In this document: in pieces, positions 1 through 10,700 of the stretch
How the letters are laid out: each line of letters begins with the position of its first letter
Position numbering within the stretch: position 1 is the stretch's first letter
NCBI RefSeq assembly: GCF_026151205.1
Contig: NC_087076.1
Coordinates: 19,215,919 to 19,275,918 of the forward strand
DNA length: 60,000 bases
From: Bolinopsis microptera
Lineage: Eukaryota; Ctenophora; Tentaculata; Lobata; Bolinopsidae
Direction of reading: 5' to 3'
The notes under the pieces: generated by a model
The model's database searches: none
What the model was told of the DNA's origin: nothing
The model's input: the letters and a program-made list of their open reading frames with translations, nothing else
Program-made: the position numbers and the translations under genes

Positions 1-1888
1 TGAACTAACACCTTTTTTACTTCATGTATTGAACTCATCCTTGAAGACTGGAGTCTTTCCCTCAGATATGAAGAAAGCAGTCATCAAACCGACTTTGAAG
101 AAGGAAAATGCTGATGTTGATATTCTCAGTAACTATCGACCAGTGTCTAACCTTTCTGCCTTCTCTAAGATCCTAGAGAGAATTGTACTAAACCAGCTTA
201 ATGTCCATCTAACGAACCATAGCCTTTACTCAAAAGTCCAATCTGGATATCGCCCTAATCATAGCTGTGAAACATTACTTGTTAGAATGTGTGATGATCT
301 AAACAAAGAAATTGAAGCTGGGAATGTTGTTATAGTTGTACTTCTCGACTTAAGTGCAGCATTTGATACCATTGACCACACAGTCTTATTGGAAAAGCTT
401 ATGAAGGACTATGGAATTACTGGAAGTGCACTGCAATGGATAAAGTCCTACCTTGAGAAAAGACACTTCTGTGTTAAGATTGATGATACTCTTTCATCTT
501 TCTTGGAGCTGCTGTTTGGAGTTCCCCAGGGATCACTCTTGGGGCCTATTCTTTTCATCCTTTATATCAAAGCTCTCCAGAAAATTGCGGCCAAATATGG
601 TCTTGATATACAGCTCTATGCAGATGATTCTCAACTGTACATCTCATTTAAACCAAACCGTGTGGTACAGTTCATTTATGTCCAAGACAGAACAAACAAA
701 TGTCTTGCAGAGATAAAAGCATGGATGGTGAACAACTACATGAAACTGAACGAAACAAAGACAGAACTACTGGTGTTAGGAAAGAGCCATGTTCTAAAAA
801 AGTGTGAACTCAGTGTCAGACTGCAATTTGGAAGCACTGAAATTCTGCCTACGGAGTGTAAAGGAGACAGCTGGAAGAGTCTGGGTGTCAAATTTGATGA
901 AACTCTAAATATGGAAAGACAGATCAATAATGTCAAAAGGAAATGCAGCTGGACAATGATGAATCTAAGAACCATTGGTCGTTACCTTGATGAAGGCATT
1001 AAATTGATGCTGGTGAAACAACTGGTCATATCTAAATTAGACTACTGTAATTCTCTTTACATGAATCTACCCAAGACCAGATTGAACAAACTTAGATCAA
1101 CCCTTAATGGGGCAGTTCGTTTCATCTATAACATAGAAGAGAGGACCACGGACTTGGTTCCCTTCTATAAGAAGGCCCACATACTCCCTATAGACCAACG
1201 AATCTTCTTTAAAGTTTGTCTTTTAACCCACAAATCAGTTCACGGTACTGCACCTGATTACCTCAAAGCACTACTGGATGTGGATGTAGTGGATAAAGAA
1301 CTCTCAAACACCATGACCATGACCAGGTCGAAGAGACCTGATGACCATCTCATGCTCAAGGTACCAAAGAATAAAAGATCCAAAGTTGATGACAGACGTT
1401 ACTCAAGCCATGCACCGATTGCATGGAACTCTCTTCCCCTGATGTTGAGATGTATCACTGATACCAACTGTTTCAAGCGAATGTTAAAGAATCATTTATA
1501 TAATCAGTTCTGATGTTTTTCTTTCCATTATCTTCACTTTGCAAGACACATTGGCTTTTATTTTTATTTTTTTACCGCACTCCATTTTATGCCTTGATCT
1601 CTTACTTACTTGGATCTGATTCTTTCTTGATTGATTATGTCACTGTACTAACCTTTATTATACCTACATGTACTGTATGGTTTCTGCTTCTATTTAGTTT
1701 AGTGTGGTTTACAATAAAAGATGTTTTAATTTTGTCTTTGCCTTATGATGAGTTATACTTTAGTTCACTTTTACACATTTGCTCACATCACTCACAGTCA
1801 GCCGCTCTGACATGGTTAACCACCTTCCTTGTGTTGTTGGTTAATCATATGAGCGGGATATAAATACCTCATTTCATTTTATTTCATT
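1..1888 (+). mobile_element. L2/CR1-like LINE copy, 3' part
   Basis: The RT frame is followed by a 3' UTR of about 370 bases that ends in GAGCGGGATATAAATACC and then short CATTT/TTTCA repeats, without a poly(A) tail. An A/T-rich ATATAAAT stretch followed by a microsatellite tail is typical of L2/CR1-group 3' ends. The junction with the Penelope-like fragment is at about 1885. Confidence 0.75.
2..1513 (+). CDS. LINE reverse transcriptase (L2/CR1-like), 5'-truncated by window edge
   Basis: The frame is open from base 2 to the stop at 1513, so the protein enters from outside the window. It is the RT part of a non-LTR retrotransposon ORF2: a YRPVSNL block, an S..FDTIDH block, a VPQGSLLGPILF block and the LYADDSQLY catalytic box, followed by a thumb and C-terminal region. 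These motifs and their order are those of CR1/L2/Jockey-type LINEs, which copy themselves by target-primed reverse transcription. The endonuclease part would lie upstream, outside the window. No in-frame stop occurs in about 500 codons, so this copy is fairly young. Clade assignment (L2-like) rests on motif style and on the 3' tail and is less certain than the RT call. Confidence 0.93.
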   Translation, partial: ELTPFLLHVLNSSLKTGVFPSDMKKAVIKPTLKKENADVDILSNYRPVSNLSAFSKILERIVLNQLNVHLTNHSLYSKVQSGYRPNHSCETLLVRMCDDLNKEIEAGNVVIVVLLDLSAAFDTIDHTVLLEKLMKDYGITGSALQWIKSYLEKRHFCVKIDDTLSSFLELLFGVPQGSLLGPILFILYIKALQKIAAKYGLDIQLYADDSQLYISFKPNRVVQFIYVQDRTNKCLAEIKAWMVNNYMKLNETKTELLVLGKSHVLKKCELSVRLQFGSTEILPTECKGDSWKSLGVKFDETLNMERQINNVKRKCSWTMMNLRTIGRYLDEGIKLMLVKQLVISKLDYCNSLYMNLPKTRLNKLRSTLNGAVRFIYNIEERTTDLVPFYKKAHILPIDQRIFFKVCLLTHKSVHGTAPDYLKALLDVDVVDKELSNTMTMTRSKRPDDHLMLKVPKNKRSKVDDRRYSSHAPIAWNSLPLMLRCITDTNCFKRMLKNHLYNQF

Positions 1889-2215
1889 CTCTGCTGTCCA
1901 TTAATTTCTTTTATCTCTTTTAATCTTTTATCTCATGTACACGTCACGCTATTCGTTAATTTTCAGATGAGCCCTATTTGATAAAATGTTGTCAGTTTTA
2001 TGTTCATATAACTCTGATTTCGTTAAATACTATTTTACTTTGTTTGAAATAAATTTCGTCGTACATATTGATCGTTATAATTGAATTAATACTATTTTAG
2101 AATATGAGTAAGACGTAGAAATGTCGATACGTTATTCAGCTATTTATTTCCATTAGAATCTGTCTTCACTGAGTCTATTCAGAAACAATCAAAAATTTGA
2201 ATAAAAGAACTATCA
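1886..2215 (+). mobile_element. Penelope-like element 3'-end fragment
   Basis: This stretch is a near-exact reverse complement of 15,292-15,660 and shares its first part with 17,465-17,612. Those regions are the 3' untranslated end of a Penelope-like element. Only the non-coding end is present here, in plus orientation, abutting the LINE tail. Confidence 0.75.
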
Positions 2216-2980
2216 AATCATGAGACTCAATAACACTACACGAATCTACCAGTTTGTATAGTATGGATGCGGATGTTTTATATTATTTTATATGAAATAT
2301 GTTTATAACTTCCTTGATATTTCGTCCACACAAAAAAAACGGCGACTTTAAAATACTCCGTATGCACTATGCACTATGCATGAACAATGAACATTGTTAA
2401 CGTCATAGTGGAATAAAGCTTCCTGGGTTCAAGCTGCCTCAATAGTATGGGGCATGATTTAGACAGTAAACACTTGCACTAGTCTAAGGCGGCCTCTCTC
2501 TCACTACCTCACTACGCGAAGGCTAAATCATTATCCACAGTTATGGTACGTTATACACTAACAAATCATTATCCTTCACTTCACACAATAATCACACACA
2601 ACAGTTCACACGCCTAAACTTACCATCCTAAGGATTCAGTAAACATGTTACAAATAACAGGTTACAAGTAAGATGAATTATATACCACCCGAGCAAGGAC
2701 ACCAACGTTACTATTTTGCTTAGTTATACTGGGCACCGTGAAGTACCCTGGAGCACCTTGGAGCACCCTCTAGGTGCGATCTTTACTCGGGCGTGGGCGC
2801 CATTGTTAAACAAATGGGGCCCACATTTTTCGTCTGCTACCGGCATCTCACCCTCGTATTATTCAACAGCCTAGGTTCACATAAACGAGTCTAACAAAAC
2901 CTGTCCGTTCTCTTATCCTTCGAGTCCAGCCTCGCAGCTAGTGGCCTACTTTTACATTTTTAAGCACCCGTGTTTACTTT
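2216..2980. other. No gene seen
   Basis: AT-rich sequence with a few short GC-richer patches around 2,440-2,840. I see no open frame, hairpin or repeat of note. Confidence 0.6.
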
Positions 2981-3090
2981 TACCAGGCTAGATAAGTATA
3001 TAATTTTTACCAGGCTAGATAAGAATATTATTTTTACCAGGCTAGATAAGAATATTATTTTTACCAGGCTAGATAAGAATATTATGATCG
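2981..3090 (+). repeat. 27-bp tandem repeat, four copies
   Basis: The unit begins TACCAGGCTAGATAAGAATA and is repeated four times almost exactly. The next 300 bases (3,091-3,390) show nothing. Confidence 0.9.
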
Positions 3091-3397
3091 TTGTTAACTT
3101 CATTTTTCCAATATGTGTGTACATTCAGCATATCAGCCTGTATCATAAACTGAAGCTATGGGAAAGTTTTAACAATACTTTTAGTGAATAATCTACTTTA
3201 TTCCACCATGAGCACAGTACTTGTGGTAAGTATGAACTGCAGTACCTCAAAGGTCACCGTGATTATAATATGACTTACATAATACATAAGCTATTCATAT
3301 TAAAAATTGTCCTCCCTGGACTCTGCCAGAATATCATAATGCAGAACAAAGGCATGAACAACATTCTAAGGATACCAGGCATTATAAGGTTACTATA

Positions 3398-3791
3398 ATA
3401 CTGCACCTTACAAATGTTACTATACTGCACCTTACTGCACCTTACTGCACCTTACTGCACCTTACTGCACCTTACAAATGTTACTATACTGCACCTTACA
3501 AATGTTACTATACTGCACCTCACTGCACCTTACTGCACCTTACTGCACCTTACTGCACCTTACTGCACCTTACAAATGTTACTATACTGCACCTTACAAA
3601 TGTTACTATACTGCACCTTACTGCACCTTACTGCACCTCACTGCACCTTACTGCACCTTACTGCACCTTACTGCACCTTACTGCACCTTACTGCACCTTA
3701 CTGCACCTTACTGCACCTTACTGCACCTTACTGCACCTTACTGCACCTTACTGCACCTTACTGCACCTTACTGCACCTTACTGCACCTTAC
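3398..3791 (+). repeat. 10-bp minisatellite (TTACTGCACC)n with interspersed variant
   Basis: About 39 units of TTACTGCACC. Some are interrupted by the variant TTACAAATGTTACTATACTG, giving a two-level repeat in which the longer period occurs only in the first half. Both long open frames here are by-products of the periodicity. Confidence 0.95.
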
Positions 3792-4668
3792 ATAGTGCTA
3801 AGTCTGATTGGCAAGCAGCTACACTCTTGTTAAGCCTATTTAGTGGTTTACACACTTCATCGGACGATGGTGTCGTAGATCTTTCCTTGTTTGCGTGTGA
3901 GCTTTTGTTCTGTAGGGTGATATCTCTCCGACCATCAGAACTGAGATCTTTGCCACCTGAGGAGAATTAGGATCTATCTTTGTGTAGGAAGAAGGGACAC
4001 AGGTCGTTAATGTGGCCACAGGTCAGACAACAAGTATTGGCACTAAGCCATCGTTATGGTTATAGGTGTATACTATACATTTGTACATACGGTTTGTGAG
4101 TCTACCGTTTTTTCTCGATACGAGCAACTTATCTTTGTTTTAGTAGAATAGTGATCTTTGTTTTAATGCCTAAGCCCTGCTAAGATCGAAGAAGTACAGG
4201 TTATGGGTAGTTCAAGCAAACAACATTTTGTTGTTTACAGAGTTGTTTCATGTGTTTTCTCCAGAGTTCTGCCTAGATAGTGGCCCCAATCTACATATTT
4301 GTTCAATCTTCTCCTTATCCGTCCAATCTCCATACGTTTTCATTATGTTGATATTGACTACATCTTCATTGACTGAGGGCGATAATAACCCAGACTATTA
4401 ATTTTTGCTTTATTACATTGTGTAAGTCACACATTTCCACGAAAGCAAATCTACTAATAACAGTAGATCGTTTCCAAATTCATATTTTCAACAATATTTG
4501 GGGCGTGTTATTTATTTCAACATAATCCTACGAGAAAAAACTGTGCAATTCTTGTTACGAGGGTTAATGTTTGCGAGTTTTCATTTGCATTTGTGTGTTT
4601 TCCAGATAGCAATACAATATAATTTGTCTGAACCAAAGCTGTATGTAGGATATTGGAATCATGTAACT
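3792..4668 (+). other. Probable 5' flank/5' UTR of the adhesion GPCR gene
   Basis: No open frame is supported. A pyrimidine tract and AG at about 4,595-4,605 could be the acceptor of an exon that runs into the ATG at 4,669. No promoter element can be assigned. Confidence 0.35.
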
Positions 4669-4735
4669 ATGAAGGTGATAATCCCGTTCGTTGTTTGCTT
4701 GCTGTTATGGAGAACTGCTGAGGGGTCCGACCAAG
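4669..4735 (+). CDS. Exon 1: signal peptide of adhesion GPCR
   Basis: ATG opens a 22-codon exon with a Lys, a hydrophobic core ([11 protein letters not shown]) and a small-residue cleavage region, then donor G|GTAACT in phase 1. That phase matches the acceptor of the first module exon at 7614, which would give Gly-Trp-Leu-Pro at the junction. Confidence 0.75.
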
Positions 4736-7700
4736 GTAACTATACATGCCTACCAACAGTTGCACTCATTTCCCACACCTTAACAGGCCATTAATAGGCT
4801 CCCAATCAGTGACGTGTTCTGATTCGTCATGTCAGATTGTCAACACGACAGTTGCACCCAAAGACTGGAGATGCTCACAGAACTGGAGTCTGAAGTGCCT
4901 TTGCTCTCGCGCGACAAGACCCTCTCCACTGGACATGAGGAGCACAATCATTCCTCTTCGAAGAGGAAGGCGGCGGATCGAGCTGTCCTCTAGGATCAGC
5001 TGTCCTTTACTCAGAATATATTGACGGAAACCCAATCATCGTCTACTCCGGAGCTGAACGTCCCTCTCCAAAGGCTAAAATCCCTAGCCAGAGTCGTAGA
5101 ACGAGCAGGAGCCCAATTCTCTGGATCAATTCACCACTCCGAAGCTACCACCTCGAAGGATTGTCACTGATAGGGAGGGATGGATTGATCAATCCACCTC
5201 TAATGGGAGAGGGAGAGGGAGAGGGAGAGGGAGAGGGAGAGGGAGAGGGAGAGGGAGAGGGAGAGGGAGAGGGAGAGGGAGAGGGAGAGGGAGAGGGAGA
5301 GGGAGAGGGAGAGGGAGAGGGAGAGGGAGAGGGAGAGGGAGAGGGAGAGGGAGAGGGAGAGGGAGAGGGAGAGGGAGAGGGAGAGGGAGAGGGAGAGGGA
5401 GAGGGAGAGGGAGAGGGAGAGGGAGAGGGAGAGGGAGAGGGAGAGGGAGAGGGAGAGGGAGAGGGAGAGGGAGAGGGAGAGGGAGAGGGAGAGGGAGAGG
5501 GAGAGGGAGAGGGAGAGGGAGAGGGAGAGGGAGAGGGAGAGGGAGAGGGAGAGGGAGAGGGAGAGGGAGAGGGAGAGGGAGAGGGAGAGGGAGAGGGAGA
5601 GGGAGAGGGAGAGGGAGAGGGAGAGGGAGAGGGAGAGGGAGAGGGAGAGGGAGAGGGAGAGGGAGAGGGAGAGGGAGAGGGAGAGGGAGAGGGAGAGGGA
5701 GAGGGAGAGGGAGAGGGAGAGGGAGAGGGAGAGGGAGAGGGAGAGGGAGAGGGAGAGGGAGAGGGAGAGGGAGAGGGAGAGGGAGAGGGAGAGGGAGAGG
5801 GAGAGGGAGAGGGAGAGGGAGAGGGAGAGGGAGAGGGAGAGGGAGAGGGAGAGGGAGAGGGAGAGGGAGAGGGAGAGTTACGTTTTTATTACAACGTTTT
5901 CGTATAGTTTTTTCTGATAACGTGGATACAACGTTGTACCAAATACGTTACATTAACCTTTAAAAGCTAACTCATTTCCAACGTTGGTGATGCAACGTTT
6001 AATCAACCCAATCATCGTCTACTCCGGAGCTGAACGTCCCTCTCCAAAGGCTAAAATCCCTAGCCAGAGTCGTAGAACGAGCAGGAGCCCAATTCTCTGG
6101 ATCAATTCACCACTCCGAAGCTACCATTGAAGGATTGTCATGAGTTACGTTTTCATTACAACGTTTTCGTATAGTTTTTTCTGATAACGTGGATACAACG
6201 TTGTACCAAATACGTTACATTAACCTTTAAAAGCTAACTCATTTCCAACGTTGGTGATGCAACGTTTAATCAACTTGTACACGACGTTTCAAACCCAATG
6301 TTGCAAAGTGTAAATTACAACGTTTATCCAACGAACTTTTTAAGTACGTTATTAACACGTTTCAATTACAACGTTGTCTTATAGTTTTTCTGATAACGTA
6401 CATACAACGTTGTACCAAATACGTTACATTAACCTTTAAAAGCTAACTCATTTCCAACGTTGGTGATGCAACGTTTAATCAACTTGTACACAACGTTTCA
6501 AACCCAATCTTGCAAAGTGTAAACTACAACCTTCAAACAACGTTAATCCAACGAACTTTGCCGGTTGGGTATACATCTATTTAATATTTATGCTCTACAT
6601 TAACTTTAAGCAATAATATTACGAGTACAGGCACGGCCTCTTAACACACATGATTTTAGGCTCGACCTCTAAACATACTATGACAATCGGAATAAAAATA
6701 GTAAAAAGTAAGTGCTGTCACGTCGGCCGGGTGGTTTAGTGGTTTTAATACATTTGCTTCCCACACGGACGACTGCATTAGAGCTTCGAAAAAATTTTTG
6801 GCGAAAAAAAATTTAAAATGTTCGAAATTTTCTCAAGTCTCAAAAAATGTCCATAAGAACAATTTTCGAAGTTTTCCTAAAACCTACCTTTCCCCGTGTT
6901 TCAAAAAATTCAGATTATTTTGAGCCAATAAACATTTTTATTATTTTTGGTCATCAGCTAGTTAGTAAGTTAGTAATTATCCAATTATCTGATTGTCTGA
7001 CATGAACATTTTTCTGACAAAAGTGTTTCTCGTCGATATGATAATCACCCTTTATTAATTCGTAACCTTCTACGATGTTTACAGCTGAAGATATTTGACA
7101 AACAAGAAAGGAGGTAAAAAATGGCAAAATGTGGCCTTAAGACACGTGGAAAATTCTGGAAAAATTGGTCAGCCGAATGAAACCTAAAAATGTAACCAAA
7201 AAACGTCATAAATTCTTTGGAAGCTTCTTGTGTCAGTAGATCGATTTTTTCAGACGGATCTGTCTCTACTATCTTTGCCAGTAGATCGATTTTTTCAGAC
7301 GGATCTGTCTGTACTATCTTTGCACTCTGCACTGCAAATGTCCATATCATGCAAAATATTGACCTTATTAGGTAATCGTGACGTCACGTTATCCATGACA
7401 GTTGGCACGAGTACTGAATAGACTGTAGACGACGAGTTGTCACGTATCATTGGCACGCCCTCTAAACACACTACGTGCCTCTGGTCATGACTGTCGTGCC
7501 AGCTGGCATTACATCTGACCGCACTATGACAACAGTCACGGTGACAACAGTCATAGTATGGTCAGGCCCTTAAATTCTGAGAATAAACTATGAATTAAAA
7601 ATACAATTAACAGGTTGGTTACCAGTGAAACGTGAGGTGAAAATAGAGTGGGATCTTGAGTCGACACCTTTAGAAATTAGAACTAATAGTGTGCTGGGGA

Positions 7701-10700
7701 GTGACAATAGGGTGTATGTGGACTTCTACTCTGCTGGGGGAGAGTATGCAGGAGGAGTCTTGCTCTACTTCACCTCTACTCCACAATACAACCTCAACGG
7801 GTGCGGCTCATCCTTCACTAACTTCCCTGTTAATCTCCCCTCTACTGCTGACAAGGTGTGGCGTATAACCAGAACTGCAGATGTCAGAGTAGTGATACAC
7901 TGTAACGAGGTAGAGGTGCTCAGCATACTGCTCTCTGATTCAACGTGTGATGAAACAAGGTGGAGCGTGTTCTGGAACAGGGACGTGGCAAAGATAGAGT
8001 TCTCTAACTCCGACACAGCATCTGATTACTACGGACCACAACCAGGTGACTAATAACAACAAGCATTGGTTTAACAAAGTAACAATAACTTGGTGACAAC
8101 AGTCATAGTATGGTCGGGCCCTTAAATTCTGAGAATAAACTATGGGCGACATTCATACAATTCCTTTACAATTTTGCTAGAACACCTCTTCTTTAAATTC
8201 ATGATATTCATTAATCGTTGCTCAGTAGTCATGAGTTAAACATACAATTAACAGGTTGGTTACCAATACCAGTGAAACGTGAGGTGGAAATAGAGTGGGA
8301 TCTTGAGTCGACACCTTTAGAAATTAAAACTAATAGTGTGCTGGGGAGTGACGATGAGGTGAAGGTGTACTTCTACTCTGCTGAGGGATGGACTGCAGGA
8401 GGAGTCTACATCTACTTCACCTCTACTCCAGAATACCACCTCAGCTTCTGCTCATTTAAGACTAACTTCCCTGTTAATCTCCCCTCTGCTGCTGACAAGG
8501 TGTGGCGTATCACTCTAACCAGGACTGCAGGTGTTAGAGTAGTGATACACTGTAACGAGGTAGAGGTGCTCAACATACTGCTCTCTGATTCAACGTGTAC
8601 TGATGTGTACAGTGACTGGAGCCATTACTGGAACATGGAGGTAGCAAAGATAAAGTTCTGGTCCACTGACACAGCATCTGATTACTACAGACCACAACCA
8701 GGTGACTAATAACAACAAGCTTTGGTTTAACAAACAATAACTTTAATTTACAAATAAGCCAACTTGCTGATTCTCTCGTAAGATCGTGATTACGTGTTTT
8801 CTGTAAGTATGCCATTTAGTTATTTAACATAAACACATATATTATAGGATATGGGATATAGGATAGTTAGTACATATTGTTATTTATAACTTAAAAAAGT
8901 GATCATAAGAAACCGTCAAAATAACCCTTATTAATCAGTTTAACGTGATTTAATATGACATATCGACAGTGAGCTGTACGGGACTGAAGGCTGAGTGGAG
9001 AACTGCGATCAGAACAACAACACAGTTCCCAGTAGTCCCAGGAACCGTGGTGGAAGTGAATTGTATTGAATCCAGAGCTCTCAATAAAGGGAGCAGTGAG
9101 GTGACCTGCATCTCAGGAACGGAATTTCGTTTCGAATCCGATGAACCCGAGTGTATACATCCAGGTATTGAAACAGTAAACATGCTAAATAACCATAGCA
9201 TTACCATAAAAGGATAACTTAAAGGATAACTTAACAAAAAAGCGAGATGACTCGGACCGAACATTTTCGAAGTCAAAAAATTTTCAAATTTATCTTGGAA
9301 ACAACTTTTGTTTACATTTCAGGTTAACTTGATCATTATGAGCCATAAATATTTTTTCGAAGCCGACCATTTGATACACAATTTTTCGAATGTAGGTACG
9401 TACTATTTTCGGCTCATGATTATCAGGGTAGGATGAAACATGAACAAAAGTGGTTTCCAGAAAACTTCTGAAAGATTTCGACTGAGAAAATTTACTGTTG
9501 AGTCATTCTCGATACGTACCTCTGAAGGCATGGTAGAAGGGGACTTCGAAACCGAAAAAACATTTTAGGCTCATATTAATCAGTGTAGCATAAAACATGG
9601 ACTGAAGTACCTTAATTCGTTTAATTCCAGAGCCGTGTGGAGAAGAACCTCTGAAGTCAATTGAATGTTTCAATCTTATCGTTCCTTTTTTACATAAAAC
9701 AAGCGTCATGTATTGGCCTTAATTTATTCCGACTGAGGTGGTTTTATTCGAAAAAATTCAATACTTTGGTTGTAATGGTCGGGATGATGATTACCTTAGT
9801 CAGAAACGGGCTCCGTGAGACACCACTTTGCTACTTTCTGTTCGCTCAGACCACTCGCCCCGTACTTTAACTGCTCATTAGAGATATCGTCAATCCCAAG
9901 GCTTTTGTAGTTCTTCAATTTTGGAAAAATTGGTCAGCCGAATGAAACCTAAACATTTAACCTAAAAACGTCATAAATTCTTTGGAAGCTTCTTGTGTCA
10001 GTAGATCGATTTTTTCAGACGGATCTGTACTATCTTTGCACTCTGTACGGTGTACCGCCAATGTCCATATCACGTAAAATATTGACCTTATAAGGTAATC
10101 GTGACGTCACGTTATCCATGACAGTTGGCACGAGTACTGAACAGACTGTGCCTGCAGTCAGGCACGGCTTTTTAGCTAGGCACGGCTTTTGAAAAGACGT
10201 GCCCGACGAGTTGTCACGTATCATTGGCACGCCCTCTAAACACACTACGTGCCTCTGGTCATGACTGTCGTACCAGCTGGCATTACATCTGACCGCACTA
10301 TGACAACAGTCACGGTGACAACAGTCATAGTATGGTCGGGCCCTTAAATTCTGAGAATAAACTATTTGCGACATTCATACAATTCCTTTACAATTTTGCT
10401 AGAACACCTCTTCTTTAAATTCATGATATTCATAAATCGTTGCTCAGTAGTCATGAATTAAAAATACAATTAACAGGTTGGTTACCAGTGAAACGTGAGG
10501 TGAAAATAGAGTGGGATCTTGAGTCGACACCTTTAGAAATTAGAACTAATAGTGTGCTGGGGAGTGACAATAGGGTGTATGTGGACTTCTACTCTGCTGG
10601 GGGAGAGTATGCAGGAGGAGTCCTGCTCTACTTCACCTCTACTCCACAATACAACCTCAACGGGTGCGGCTCATCCTTCACTAACTTCCCTGTTAATCTC

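Noticed and set aside
3414-3833. 139-residue repetitive frame rich in Leu, Thr, Ala, Tyr and Cys
   Set aside because: By-product of the 10-bp repeat; two frames are open at once.
5161-5907. 248-residue Gly-Glu repeat protein
   Set aside because: Pure translation of a perfect hexamer microsatellite in an intron; no start context or flanking coding sequence.
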